Positions 47,401-58,344 of a DNA stretch of 64,000 nt are shown here, piece by piece. The translations under genes and the position numbers were made by a program. Positions within the stretch are counted from its first letter, which is position 1. Every line of letters starts with the position of its first letter. The notes under the pieces were generated by a model. It made no database searches, was not told where the DNA came from, and was given only the letters and a program-made list of their open reading frames with translations. Source of the DNA: Boesenbergia rotunda (lineage: Eukaryota > Streptophyta > Magnoliopsida > Zingiberales > Zingiberaceae); NCBI GenBank assembly GCA_024364735.1, contig JAGFNQ010005198.1, forward strand, positions 1,339,899 through 1,403,898, in the 5' to 3' direction.

Positions 47401-47678
47401 TCCGACATGCTAAACCTTTCTAGCACTCGGTCCATATATGTAGACTGCGAAAGACCAAGCAACCGTTTTGATCTATCTCTATATATTCTAATCCCAAGGA
47501 TATAGGTTGCTTCTCCTAGGTCTTTCATGGAGAAAGTTTTGGACAACCAAATTTTAACTGACTGTAAGACTGATATATCATTTCCTATAAGTAATATGTC
47601 ATCGACATATAACACTAGGGATACGACTGCACTCCCACTAACCTTCTTATATACACAAGGTTCGTCAGGATTTTGAAA
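44402..47678 (-). pseudogene. Copia-3 RT and RNase H, left copy, split by a solo LTR
   Basis: The minus-strand RT begins abruptly at the FQNPDEPCVYKK region at 47678, next to the CACTA fragment, and includes LYVDDILLIGND (YVDD). A frameshift near 47210 precedes RNase H (GYTDASFQTDKDD; STTEAEYIAASEA; NLADP). The frame is cut at 46708 by the solo LTR and resumes at 44480 with LTKTLPQSKFE, ending with TAG at 44402-44404. Removing the solo LTR and one AAAGG gives the normal copia C-terminus, which confirms the insertion. Confidence 0.88.
44486..46702 (-). mobile_element. Solo LTR of the copia-3 family inside copia-3 pol
   Basis: A 2217-bp LTR with TGTTGGGACC and ACTAACA ends and perfect AAAGG duplications (44481-44485 and 46703-46707). 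It has no internal region. It is closely similar to 42275-44387 but contains extra blocks, for example near 44895-45010. Confidence 0.92.
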
Positions 47679-49760
47679 TAAAAGAGGCAAAAGAAGATAT
47701 TCTTACTAAAGCACTCAATTCAAAAGAACATGGTGGGCGTGTGAGGGGTGTTGGAGGTCATATTACTCCATCATTATTCTTTAGTATTGGTGGAAATTGG
47801 AAGACTGACAATGTTGACAGAGAGCTAATCATTGAGCCTAAGAGAGAGTTGGTGGAGGCTAAAAAATTAATTCAAGAACAAGATGTACGTATTCAAAAAC
47901 TTGAAGCAATTGTCTACAAAAATGGTACATGGGGAAGTGATATTGATGACAAAGGCAGTTGCTCGGTAAAGTTACCTCAACAAAATGATAATAAAATGAA
48001 AACTGACAAGATTTCTCCTCATGAAGAGTTGAATGATGTCGAAGTGGAAGTTGTGGACAAAGTATTTGCTTTACAGGTATATAAGTTATTATGGTAATAT
48101 ATATTACTGAAATACAGAGTTAGTACAATTCAATGACACAGCTATTTATCTTTTAGGGTAAATCAGTGATTTTGACATTAGATTCTAGCGCAGACATTGC
48201 TGCATATGGAACAGTTATTAAGGCCAATGGAGTTAATCACTTTATCCATGGTATTCCATTACCCAAGAATTGTATGCGTGTTTCCATCGATGAAGCAATT
48301 CAAAAATCAGCACGTTGCCGGTTCCAATTCCCAATGAATGTGAAACTATTGGTGATGCTGTTGGAACACATGTGGCTTGGCCAAAACACTTGCTAATGCT
48401 ACGACAGGAGGTACATCTAAGCTAATATTTCAAAGTAATTATTTGTAAAATTATTTAGTATTGCACCTATCTAACAAGCTAACGTTTCTAATTGTTCAAA
48501 GCCTCAAATGAAGAAAACTGCCCATGTAGGAAACAACCAAACTTTGCCATCAAGTGTGCCAAAATCGTTGCACATGCTATATTGTTATTCAAAGCGTGCT
48601 CTCGAAAATGGAAGGAACTTGTCAATTATTTTAGATCATGAGGTATTTCAGGATGATTATGAACTGAACTTGCACTTTGAGGACATCAGCCCTTTGTATC
48701 ACTTGGAGCCTATTTCAGGAAATTGTGTGGTTGTTTACATATGGTAAGTTTTCGAATTACCTTCAACTTTAATTTTTGCTTTATTTGTTCTTAGGCATAC
48801 TTTATTTGTTTAGTAATACTAATATAATTCTGATTTTCTTTTATTTTAAATGGTAGGCATCTTTATAAAAAGTTGGTGAAAGAAAACAAGATTGATAAAT
48901 TCAGATTTGTAAATCCGCACAGCATCCCATACTTTCAACAAACCACACAGGACAAAATAGGTAAATCTAAACGGTTGAACCAGAGGGCGAGTTTTTTAGC
49001 TGATAGGATGAGTGGTGCATCAAGTAATCAATTGATTTTGGTGCCAAGTTGCAACGGGTAATTGACATCCATAATAACATTTTCAATTATTTTTTAAGTG
49101 AACTGCGCTGATTATGTGTTTGTGTGTAGTTTCCATTGGAATCTCACTGTTATTGAACCTCATAAGGAGATTGTTTACTTATTGGATTCCCTAAGTCATC
49201 GCATTCGCGATCAGGATTGGAAATATGTTGTCGAAATGTGAGTTCATATATTGTTTTTATTATGCAGTTAATTTAGTCATAAAACAATCATATATCAACT
49301 ATATTGTATGCATACATGAAGGGCGTTAAAATTGTTTAAATCGAACAAAGGAAAGAAAGGAAGAAAGAATGTACAATGGGAAGTAACCAAGGTATGTGTA
49401 CTTCTATTTCAATCAAATATTTTAATATGTATATTGGTCATTAACCATATGATTTGTCTTTAACGTAGGTTCCTAGGCAGCCAGATGCTAAACAATGTGG
49501 TTATTACGTAATGAGATTTATAAGACAAATTACTGAGAAATTGCAACAATTGAGGGCGATGCATTGCGATCGATAGTAATATCTCAAATAATTAGAAGTT
49601 ATTTTGTTATCCTTTTTTCAATTAATTATGTTTTGTTCTTTAAGATTATATAATTTATGTGTGTTCGCAGTTCACACAAGTGGAGTACTCTCAACAAGAA
49701 ATTGATGAAGTGCGATCTGAGGTAGCCGAATGCATACAAGATTATATTTATGAATAGGTA
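47679..49760 (+). pseudogene. CACTA-borne DUF8039/Ulp1-type protease gene, 5' truncated
   Basis: Likely exons are 47679-48076, 48157-48410, 48502-48743, 48857-49057, 49130-49237, 49322-49391, about 49469-49575, and 49673-49757, most bounded by GT and AG. Exon 1 has the plant-transposon phrase GGRVRGVGGHITPS and a coiled-coil-like stretch. Exon 2 is DUF8039-like (SADIAAYGTVIKANGVNHFI; HGIPLPKNCMRVSIDEA). The last exons form the Ulp1 C48 domain: FHWNLTVIEP (His), YLLDSLSH (Asp) and KQCGYYVMRF (Gln, Cys), so the triad is kept. A 1-bp deletion near 48340 shifts exon 2 out of frame and the start is missing. SUMO-protease activity is a property of the family; here it cannot be assumed. Confidence 0.82.
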
Positions 49761-50739
49761 TGTACAAGTTCCTTTTCTTATTATTATTTTTCTACTATTT
49801 TAAACAAATTTAGGCCAAATGTTTTATTTTGTGCATGACTATTACTTGGAGCCATATTAATCTAATTTGTTTAATATTCTGTTGCTGTGTTTGTGTAGAT
49901 AACCCTTTTCTGAGTTTTGATATCATTTATAGACTTAAATTTTGTTTTATATTTAATCAGTTGATCTCTTTATAGAAACTTAAGTTGATTTGGTGATTAT
50001 TTATACCAACAGTTTAAATTTCTAGGAAGAGCCTAATCTATATGCTGATAGCTAACATGATTGCTGTGAGCAAACATGATAGCTAACATGAATTCTCTTT
50101 GAAGCGAGATCTGAATGCTGTCGAAAGCTAACATTGATATCATGTTGCTGTGATAGCTAACATGAATTCTCTTTGAAGCAAGATTTGGGCTGCCTAGCTA
50201 CTTCCTTAGATGCTCTAGAACTCAATTTTGATCTCACTTTTCGAGATGCATTTTCTGATAAGCGCATCATTTCCTATTTAGCATCCATCCACAGAATGCA
50301 TATACAAACTCTTTGATTTTGTAACTGATACAGTGCATCATTTTATATTTCTTAGAATCTTCTAGCTATTTTTAGTTGTGAATACTCATTTTATATTTTT
50401 ATTTGTTGTGGCATTCATATCCAAGGGAAGGAATCAGCTATGGTGTAAAGCTAAAAGGTGCGACTCACTTCATCTGGTTGACTGCAATTGGATGAAGCTA
50501 GCTGCTGGGGATATTTTGATGATGTAATTATCTTAGTTTCTGGTACTTCTTGATGTATATGATACTTTGATGATGTTATCTGAATTTGGACTAATACTGG
50601 GGATCTTGATGTATGATATTTGCGGAGTATAATGTATAATATTTGATGATATTTTGATGTGTATATATGATAGTTTGAAGTGTGTTTGCAGAATATTGTT
50701 TAATTATTAAAATAATTTAATTTTTAAATGGTATTTATT

Positions 50740-51028
50740 ATAAATTATTGGCTGCCTCAACCAAAAGACAACGATTTTTATTTGTTGTTAAATTATTATT
50801 TAAATCATACACAAACAACGGTTTATTACTAATGTTAACCTGTTGTCGATCACATTAAAAGACAACGGTGAAAACCTATTGCTACACTGTTGTTATTGAC
50901 TATAAACGACAACGGTTTGTAACTGTTGATGTAGACCACCCCTTTTAACAACATGACCTTTAACAACAGTGATTTTCGTCTACGACAACGGTGAACGCCC
51001 GTGGTTAATTAGCAATTTTCTACTAGTG
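50740..51028. repeat. CACTA subterminal repeats and terminal sequence
   Basis: Direct and inverted copies of GACAACGGT, ACAACGGTTT and TTGTTGTC crowd the last 290 bp before the terminus TTTTCTACTAGTG. CACTA transposases bind repeats of this kind. Confidence 0.75.
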
Positions 51029-51900
51029 GGAACACATCCTTAGTGTTTCTTAAGTACTTGAGGATTGTCTTGACAACCGCCCAATGATCCATTCCTGGAT
51101 CAGACTGGTATTTGCTTGTGATGCTCAGAGCATACGATACATCGGGCCTAGTACATAGCATAGCATACATGATAGATCCTATCGTGGATGCATAAGGAAT
51201 CTTATTCATGTAAATCCTCTCGTCTTCTGTGCGCGGACACATAGACTTCGAAAGGTTGATCCCATGCCTGATGGGAAGGTAACCTTTCTTGGATTCCGAC
51301 ATGCTAAACCTTTCTAGCACTCGGTCTATATATGTAGACTGCGAAAGACCAAGCAACCGTTTTGATCTATCTCTATAGATTCTAATCCCAAGGATATAGG
51401 TTGCTTCTCCCAGGTCTTTCATGGAGAAAGTTTTGGACAACCAAATTTTAACTGACTGTAAGACTGATATATCGTTTCCTATAAGTAATATGTCATCGAC
51501 ATATAACACTAGGAATACGACTGTACTCCCACTAACCTTCTTGTACACACAAGGTTCGTCAGGATTTTGTGAGAAATCAAACTCTTTGATTGTCTCATCA
51601 AAACGGATGTTCCAGCTCCTAGATGTTTGCTTTAGTCCATATATGGATCGTCGAAGCTTGCATACTTTGGTTTTATTAACCGATGTGAAACCTTCAGGTT
51701 GTATCATGTATACATCCTCAAGCAAGTTTCCATTAAGGAAAGTTATTTTCACATCCATTTACCATATCTCATAATCATAATGAGCTGCTATGGCCAGGAG
51801 CATCCGAATGGATTTAAGCATAGCTACAGGTGAATAGGTTTCGTCATAATCAATTCCTTATTTCTGACGATATCCTTTTGCCACTAATCTAGCCTTAAAG
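51029..51900 (-). pseudogene. Copia-3 RT, right copy
   Basis: The minus-strand RT begins in the ARLVAKGYRQK region, meets a TAA stop, then MDVKITFLNGNL, a FSQNPDEPCVYKK segment, LYVDDILLIGND and ILKYLRNTKDVF, where the CACTA terminus cuts it. The stretch from FSQNPDEPC to RNTKDVF, about 570 bp, duplicates 47100-47678 with perhaps 7 percent difference by eye. Confidence 0.88.
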
Positions 51901-53550
51901 GCAACAACATTACCTTCCATGTCGGTTTTCTTCTTGAAAACCCACTTGCACCCTATGGGCTTAATCCCTTCAGGTGGGTTAACCAAGTCCCATACTTGAT
52001 TTTTGTACATGGAATCCATTTCCAACTTCATGGCTTCAAGCCATTTATCCCTTTCTGAATTTTTCAGAACATCTTCATAACTGATAGGTTCGTCATCGTT
52101 AATGAGTAACACGTCGTTCGATTCACTTATGAGAAATCCGTATCTCTCTGGAATATTACGTGTCCTATCAGACCTACGAAGAAGTGGTGTTGTTTTAGGT
52201 TCAACTGATAGCTCATCATTATGAGTTATTGGTTGTGGGTCTAGACTAGGTGTCTCTGTAATGTCCATTGGAGTTTCTTGAACTTCTTCAAGTTCAATGC
52301 TACTCCCACTGTTTTCTTGTAAAAGAAATTCTTTTTCTAGAAATACAGCATGCCTTGAAACAAACACCTTTTGTTCCAAGGGGATAGAATTGGTAACCCT
52401 TCGTTTCCTTAGGGTATCCAATAAATAGACATTTATCAGACTTAGCATCCAATTTGTCTGATACAGTTCGCTTTACATAAGCAGGACAACCCCATATCTT
52501 TAGGTGAGATAAATGAGATTTCTTACTATTTCACGTCTCATATGGAGTAGTAGAGACTACCTTGGTCGGGACTCTGTTTAGTAAGTAAACAGCTGTCTTG
52601 AGCGCATGGCCCCAAAAGGATTTTGGAAGAGTTGCATGATTCATCATAGATCTAACCATGTCCATCAAGGTTCGGTTACGCCTCTCAGATACACCATTAT
52701 GCTGTGGTGTATATGGCGGAGTCCATTGAGACAATATCCCATTGTCCCTAAGATAATCTTGAAACTCTTGACTTAAGTATTCACCACCCCGATCGGATTG
52801 AAGTATCTTAATACTTTTGCCAAGTTGTTTCTCTACTTCACTTCTGAACTCTTTGAATTTCTCAAAAGCTTCATATTTGTGTTTCATTAAGAACACATAC
52901 CCGAATCGTGAGTGATCATCGATAAAGGTAATGAAGTAGCTATAGCCTCCTTGTGCAAGAGTTGGCATTGGTCTACATACATCAGTATGTATTAGACCAA
53001 GCAATTCTACCACTGGTTTACCTTTTCCAGAAAAGGGTAATTTGGTCATCTTGTCTTTTAAGCATGATTCGCATGTATCAAATGAACCAGGTTCAAATGA
53101 TTCCAGAATTCCACATCGGTGTAATTTGATCATGCGTTTCTTACTTACATGGTCAAGACGACAATGCCACATATAGGAGTCTATTTGATTATCTATTCGA
53201 GCACGTTTGTTGCTAACTTCGATATTGAAAACGTCACCGGATAAATCTAACGTATAGATACCATTGCATAAAATTTCGGTCCCATAAAGAACACCATTTA
53301 AAGTTATGTAACAGCAATTGTTACTAAAAGTTAAATGATAACCCTTTTCATTCAAGCATGAAATAGATACAATGTTCTTTATTAACGAAGGAACAAAATA
53401 ACAATTATCCAATTCTAAGACAAGTTCAGTAAGGAGCTTTAGCAAATATGTTCCGATGGCAACAACAGCAATCTTTGCTCCATTTCTAACTCGCAAATTC
53501 GCTTCTCCCTTGACGAGTCTTCTTCTATTCCTTAGCCCCTGTATGTCATT
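51858..53550 (-). pseudogene. Copia-3 integrase and RT linker
   Basis: The HHCC zinc region (MWHCRLDHVSKKRM; CESCLKDKM) precedes the DDE core: LIHTDVCRPM, FIDDHSRFGYVFLM, LQSDRGGEYLS and PQHNGVSERRNR. The frame stops after TPYET at 52531, then a linker with acidic repeats runs to the RT start (QVWDLVNPPEG; KWVFKKKTD; ARLVAKGYRQK). Several stops break it. The leading segment 53497-53550 has a TGA where the protease motif would continue as CN. Confidence 0.88.
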
Positions 53551-54438
53551 TCATATATGTGAGCTACACCCAGTATCAAGTACCCAGGTGTCCGAGGAAA
53601 TAGAGTGACATTCAATAATGAAGATACCTGAAGAGGATGGGGCATCGGATGTCTTATTCTTCAGGGACTCAAGATAAACCTTGCAGTTTCTTCGCCAGTG
53701 GCCCTCCTTGCCGCAGTGATGGCAAGTGCCTTTTGGTGTCTTTTCAATCTTTTTGGCCTTTTTCTTCCTTCCCTTATTTTGTTCTTTGGGCTTCCTCTTA
53801 GAGCCTTTCTTTGAGGAACCAACTAACAGTACCGTCTTCTGGTCCTGCTTTACAGAAGGCTCTACAGTCTTCAGCAGGTTAAGCAACTCAGGAATGGTAG
53901 TCTCCAGTTTGTTCATCCGATAGTTCATCACAAACTGTGAGTAACTCTTGGGCAAACAATGCAGAATTATGTCAATACTTAGTTCGTGATCCATTGCAAA
54001 TCCGAGTGTGCCTAGTCGCTCAATGTACCCCAACATCTTCAACACAAACTGTGAAACAGAAGTGCCTTCCTGCATCTTAGAGGTGAAGAGGAGTCTGGAG
54101 ACCTCAAACCTTTCGGATCTCGCCTGCTCGTCAAACAGCTCATGAAGATGGTAGACGATGGTATGAGCATCCATATGCTCATGCCGCTTTTGTAGCTCAG
54201 GTACCATAGCGGCCAGCATGATGTAACTCGCAAGTTCAGAATTGACCACATGTTTCTGATAGGCCACTAACTGGTCTGGAGTTGCATCTTCAGGAGGATG
54301 GTTGGGAGGTTGTTCTTCAAGGACATAAGCAAGCTTTTCTGCCTTGAGGACTTTCCTCAGGTTTCGAAGCCAGTCCATGAAGTTTGGCCCGGTCAGCTTA
54401 TTGGTGTCCAAAATGGAATGCAAATTCAGTGAAGACAT
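53551..54438 (-). pseudogene. Copia-3 gag and start of protease
   Basis: The frame starts MSSLNLHSILDTNKLTG, a UBN2-type Gag N-terminus, includes LHELFDEQARSERFEVSRLL and a basic tract, then an intact zinc knuckle CHHCGKEGHWRRNC (CX2CX4HX4C). It ends with the protease active site WVLDTGCSSHI followed by TGA. About 295 residues are open, so Gag itself may still be translatable, but without the downstream enzymes. Confidence 0.9.
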
Positions 54439-56365
54439 GATCAGGTGATTATCCTAGAAATACAAATTGAGGTTATGTGATGAGAATGATAAAGAATGCA
54501 TCAATATACATTAATTAAATCCTATTTATTTTTCAAATTGAATAACCCTTTTTATCAATTCGGGAGATCGTAGGAACATCTCTAAATAGGTTGATATCCA
54601 ACCATAGATAAGAACAACCATGGCTAGAGTCCATCAAGTTATTCTTAGCTATGAAGGTAGGTAATTATACCGATTACATATTATACATATGTAACTATCA
54701 CATTATGCTATCAACTAATTGAATGTTTGCATAAATCATTGGGTTGTTAACTCATTAACTGCACCTCTCTTTACATCGACCTTGGCTGTGGCACAACAAA
54801 TCGATGCTCCAAGATTAAGGCTGACCCATTAATCAAGAAATTGTTTTAATATGGTTGGAGCTCATTCAATCGTTTAGTCAAGCTTGGATGTGTCCAACAA
54901 CCAAAACTAAGGATTGACCTCTGACTCCAACTATATTAATCATAAACTAATTCCATGGTTTGAACATGTTGAGGTTCAAGCCGGGCATGGATGTGTCCAT
55001 CAACCCAAACGAGAAACAAAACTCCGGTTCTAACCATATTAATGGAAGGTGTTGGCCTTAATATTTTGTAAGGGGTTTTGGGTCTCATCCTTTTTCTTTT
55101 ATGCACATTCATGACATATAATTATGTCATGTTCTAACGATTTCTTTAATAAAGTATGTATGTGACTTAATTTATCAAGTCTCATTAATTAAATTAGTAA
55201 CCGGATTTCCTAATTCTAATTTCATACTTTATTCAAGGAATTATTTTGGGAAACAATTTCCTGAATTATCATAATCAATTTCGGAAATAATATGTTTAAG
55301 ACTTTGATTTCTCTAAATCAAATCTTATTAAATTAAGAGACAGATTTCCTTAATTCAACCACATATTATTTTCATGAAAATCTTATTTAAGGAAATATAC
55401 TCTATAGGAAACAATTTTCCTAATTAATTTTGGAGACAATAATAGTAAGAGCATCACCTCATAAATCAAATAAGGAAATTATCGATTGAGAATCACCTCA
55501 AAAATTTTCAAGATTTGATCACATATTTTATTTATGGAAAATTAATATCAATAACTTAATTTCGATGGCTCCCCGAGGCTCAATCCAAATTAAACATTTG
55601 GCAATTTAAATTCAATTTAGGAAATTTAATTATAACAACTAACTTTAAATTGGACGGCTCCCCGAGGCTCAATCCAAAATAAAGAATTTTGTAAATAATT
55701 TAATTTCCAATTATAAATTTAAATGCCAATTAATATTTCCATAATTTGTCTAGACTTTCTTGAAAGAAAGTGCCCAAAATTGCGAGTTTTCCATAAATGG
55801 AAAATTTCCAAAAATAAAAGGTTTTCAGAATAATTGTAAGTTTCTGGTACAAAGAAAACTTAAAGGGGCGTTTGGTTTGCATTTTTCAGTCTATTTTCCA
55901 TTTTCATTTTCGGTAGAAAATGCGATTTTCTGGAAAACATGTTTGGTTTGCATTTTCCAGCTTTGTTTTCCAGAAAATAACATAGCGTTTTCTGGAAAAC
56001 TGGAGAATGAAAAAAAGTCATTTTCCAGAAAACTAGAAAATGCGGTTTTCTGAAAAATGAAAATGGAAAACGAAACAAACCAAACGCCCCCTAAGTTTTC
56101 CCAAAATTGGAAAATTTCCAAAATAGGAAATTTCCAAAATTGGAAAGTTTCCAAAAATGGAAAGTTTTCACAATTATCATAAAATTTCAGAAACAGAGAT
56201 ATTTCAAAAGTTTGCGAAATTTCATGAGGATTTCCAAACTTTGAAATTCCTAAATCGAAAATTTACCATAACTGGAAAGTTTCCATAATTGAAAATATTC
56301 TAAAATTGAGATCATGATAAAGCTTTCCGGAAAACAATTATATGATTATGTCGAACACAAACCTC
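54439..56365 (-). other. Copia-3 leader between primer site and gag
   Basis: A 1.9 kb AT-rich noncoding leader. It contains CCGAGGCTCAATCC twice (near 55570 and 55655). Between 55740 and 56300 there are many GGAAATTTCC-like words on both sides of the MITE. It has no open frame. Confidence 0.65.
55864..56091. mobile_element. Tourist-like MITE (TAA duplication)
   Basis: A 228-bp element with inverted ends AGGGGCGTTTGGTTTG and CAAACCAAACGCCCCC, flanked by TAA at 55861-55863 and 56092-56094. The 3-bp duplication and end sequence fit PIF/Harbinger Tourist MITEs. The inside is itself palindrome-like, with TTTTCTGGAAAA words. Confidence 0.85.
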
Positions 56366-56378
56366 GGCTCTGATACCA
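56366..56378 (-). promoter_or_regulatory. Copia-3 primer-binding site (tRNA-Met)
   Basis: On the minus strand TGGTATCAGAGCC follows the 5' LTR after one base. This is the classic plant copia primer site and fixes the orientation of copia-3. Confidence 0.9.
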
Positions 56379-56379
56379 C

Positions 56380-57526
56380 TGTTGGGTCCGGGTGCATGTT
56401 GACATGGATGTGGGTTCGTAATTTCAAAATTAATCACGTGCAGCGGAAGGTTTAGCATAAATAATTTCTCTAAATCATTTAACCACACATCTAAGCATGC
56501 AATTTTATCTTGTGTAGACATGATCATATATTTGAAATTTTGCAGAAACATAAATTAATTTACGTATTACCTCGCGTAACTCGAAGGAAGGGATGAGATC
56601 CAACCGTAAGCGTCCCTTGGAAGCTCCGCCTCTATACGCGTCCACACTGAGTATCTTCGGGATGACTTCGCAAAGCCACGAGTTTCGTGTTCTCGAGAAC
56701 TACTAGATTCTCCGAGAACGCGACAAGAAAAACCAAGAGAGAAGTCGGAAGACTAACCAGTCACTCCAATGAACTAGTTCCCTTAACTATCATTCATGTT
56801 TATCTCCGGACATCTCAATGTCACCAGCCAGTGAGAATCAGCTAATTAGAGAATAACCCATGCTAGTCTCAACAGAATTGATAGTGTCTGTATTTATCAA
56901 TTCATCGACTAGGGACAATTTCATTACTTCACAATTGCACATGTAGAGATAATCACTAGTTGTGAATTCATCACAAATTCTCTCATGCTGTGAATTGTAT
57001 TGCGGGCATTCAGTAAATAAGTTTAAGATCTCAATCAAATACACAAACATGTATACTCAAATAGTGAATATTCATTTATTAAAATAAATGATTACAATCA
57101 TAAGGTGATTCTATGGTTACCCCTCTAGAACTGAATTGAAGCAATACTACTCAACTGGACTGCTCTTCCCTTCATAGTCGCCCTGTCATCTTCAATTCTA
57201 TGGTCACCCCTTCTCTCTAGAACTCAATTGAAGGGTTCGATCTTCCCTTTCTACTCTGAGGGCTTAATGCCTAACATCAAATACCTTTCGACTCGGAGGG
57301 TATCAAATACCTATCCTCAACTAAAATACCTACATTCCAGGGTCCAACTCAAACGGGTCTCAATCCCCTCTCCTCTCTCTTTGCTCTCTGCCCAGGTGCC
57401 GAGTCAAATGCACCAGCTTTAAAGATCTGAGACTCAATAACCCAAGGATAAAAGGTGCAACAACCCTAACTATCAATCCTTGAATCCTAAACTCACCCTT
57501 AGGACACTTCTCTCATATCACTAACA
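56380..57526 (-). repeat. Copia-3 5' LTR, internally deleted
   Basis: Compared with the 2.1 kb LTR at 42275-44387, about 1.36 kb is missing at the join near 56757 (GACTAACC to AGTCACTCC). About 390 bp of unrelated sequence is inserted near 57108-57498. Both ends are intact, including the CTACA flank. Confidence 0.85.
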
Positions 57527-58344
57527 CTACAACTGTGGCCGAGTTAGTCACAAATCATCGGAATGTAAAAAATTAAAGAAGAAGTAGGTCAACCTAAACG
57601 AGGGATCAGAAATGGAAGACCTCTATGTCGTGGTCTCTAAATTGAACTTAGTGGGTTCAAACCCGCGGCAATGGTGGATCGATATTGGAGCCACCAGACA
57701 TGTGTGCTGCAATAAGGAACTGCTCTACAATTTTGAAAAAATTAGTGGAGACAAGCTATTCATGAGGAACTTGGCAATCTCAGACGTCATGTGCCAAGGA
57801 AAAGTGGTGCTGAAGATGACATCAGGCAAGGACCTTACTCTAACCAATGTGTTGTATGTTCCGGAGATTCGAAAGAATCTAGTGTCTGAATCTTTATTAA
57901 GCAAGCATGACTTTCACATTGTGGTTGAGTCAGACAGAGTTGTACTGTCAAAAAATGAAATATTTGTGAGAAAGGACTATGTATTTGATGGGTTATTTAA
58001 GCTCAGTGTAATGACCATTAGGCCTAAGATAAATAAAATTGAGAGCTTTTCCACTTATATGCTTGAGTATTCATGTTTATGGTATGGTAGATTAGGACAT
58101 GTGAATTACGATGTGATACGTAGATTAATAAACATACAAAGCATACCGACATTCCACCTTGATCCAAAACACAAGTGTGAGACTTGTGTTGAAACAAAAT
58201 TGACAAGGTCATCCTTTCAACACATTGAAAGAAGCAACGAATCACTCGACCTAATTCACTCCGACGTATGTGATCTTAAAGGTACATCGACACGTGGTAG
58301 GAATAGGTTCTTCATTACTTTTGTAAATGATAACACAAAATATT
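57527..58344 (+). pseudogene. Copia-2 zinc knuckle, protease and integrase start
   Basis: After the copia-3 insertion the gag frame resumes: with 42264-42272 it completes the CX2CX4HX4C knuckle. A stop TAG follows near 57585. The protease motif reads WWIDIGATRHVC: the DTG or DSG triad is now DIG, which would be inactive. The pre-integrase zinc region (LWYGRLGHVNYD; CETCVETKL) and the beginning of the integrase (LIHSDVCDLKG; FITFVNDNTKY) follow, then copia-4 cuts in at 58345. Confidence 0.87.

Larger units (their letters stand above)
47679..51028. mobile_element. CACTA-type transposon fragment in copia-3 RT
   Basis: The right end reads GCAATTTTCTACTAGTG, which is CACTAGTAGAAAATTGC on the minus strand, the plant CACTA terminus. 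Subterminal repeats built on ACAACGGT and TTGTTGTC precede it (50740-51010). The left end is missing: the sequence joins copia-3 RT at 47678 without a CACTA terminus. It carries the Ulp1-type gene below but no transposase, so it is a truncated element. Confidence 0.8.
42275..57526 (-). mobile_element. Copia-3: nested Ty1/copia element, minus strand
   Basis: The outer ends, TGTTGGG on the left and CTAACA on the right, are flanked by CTACA on both sides (42270-42274 and 57527-57531), a perfect 5-bp target duplication inside copia-2 gag. Read on the minus strand the order is 5' LTR (56380-57526), primer site TGGTATCAGAGCC (56366-56378), leader, gag, protease, integrase, RT, RNase H, polypurine tract and 3' LTR (42275-44387). 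Inside are a solo LTR of the same family, a CACTA fragment and a MITE. No intact frame remains. Confidence 0.9.
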
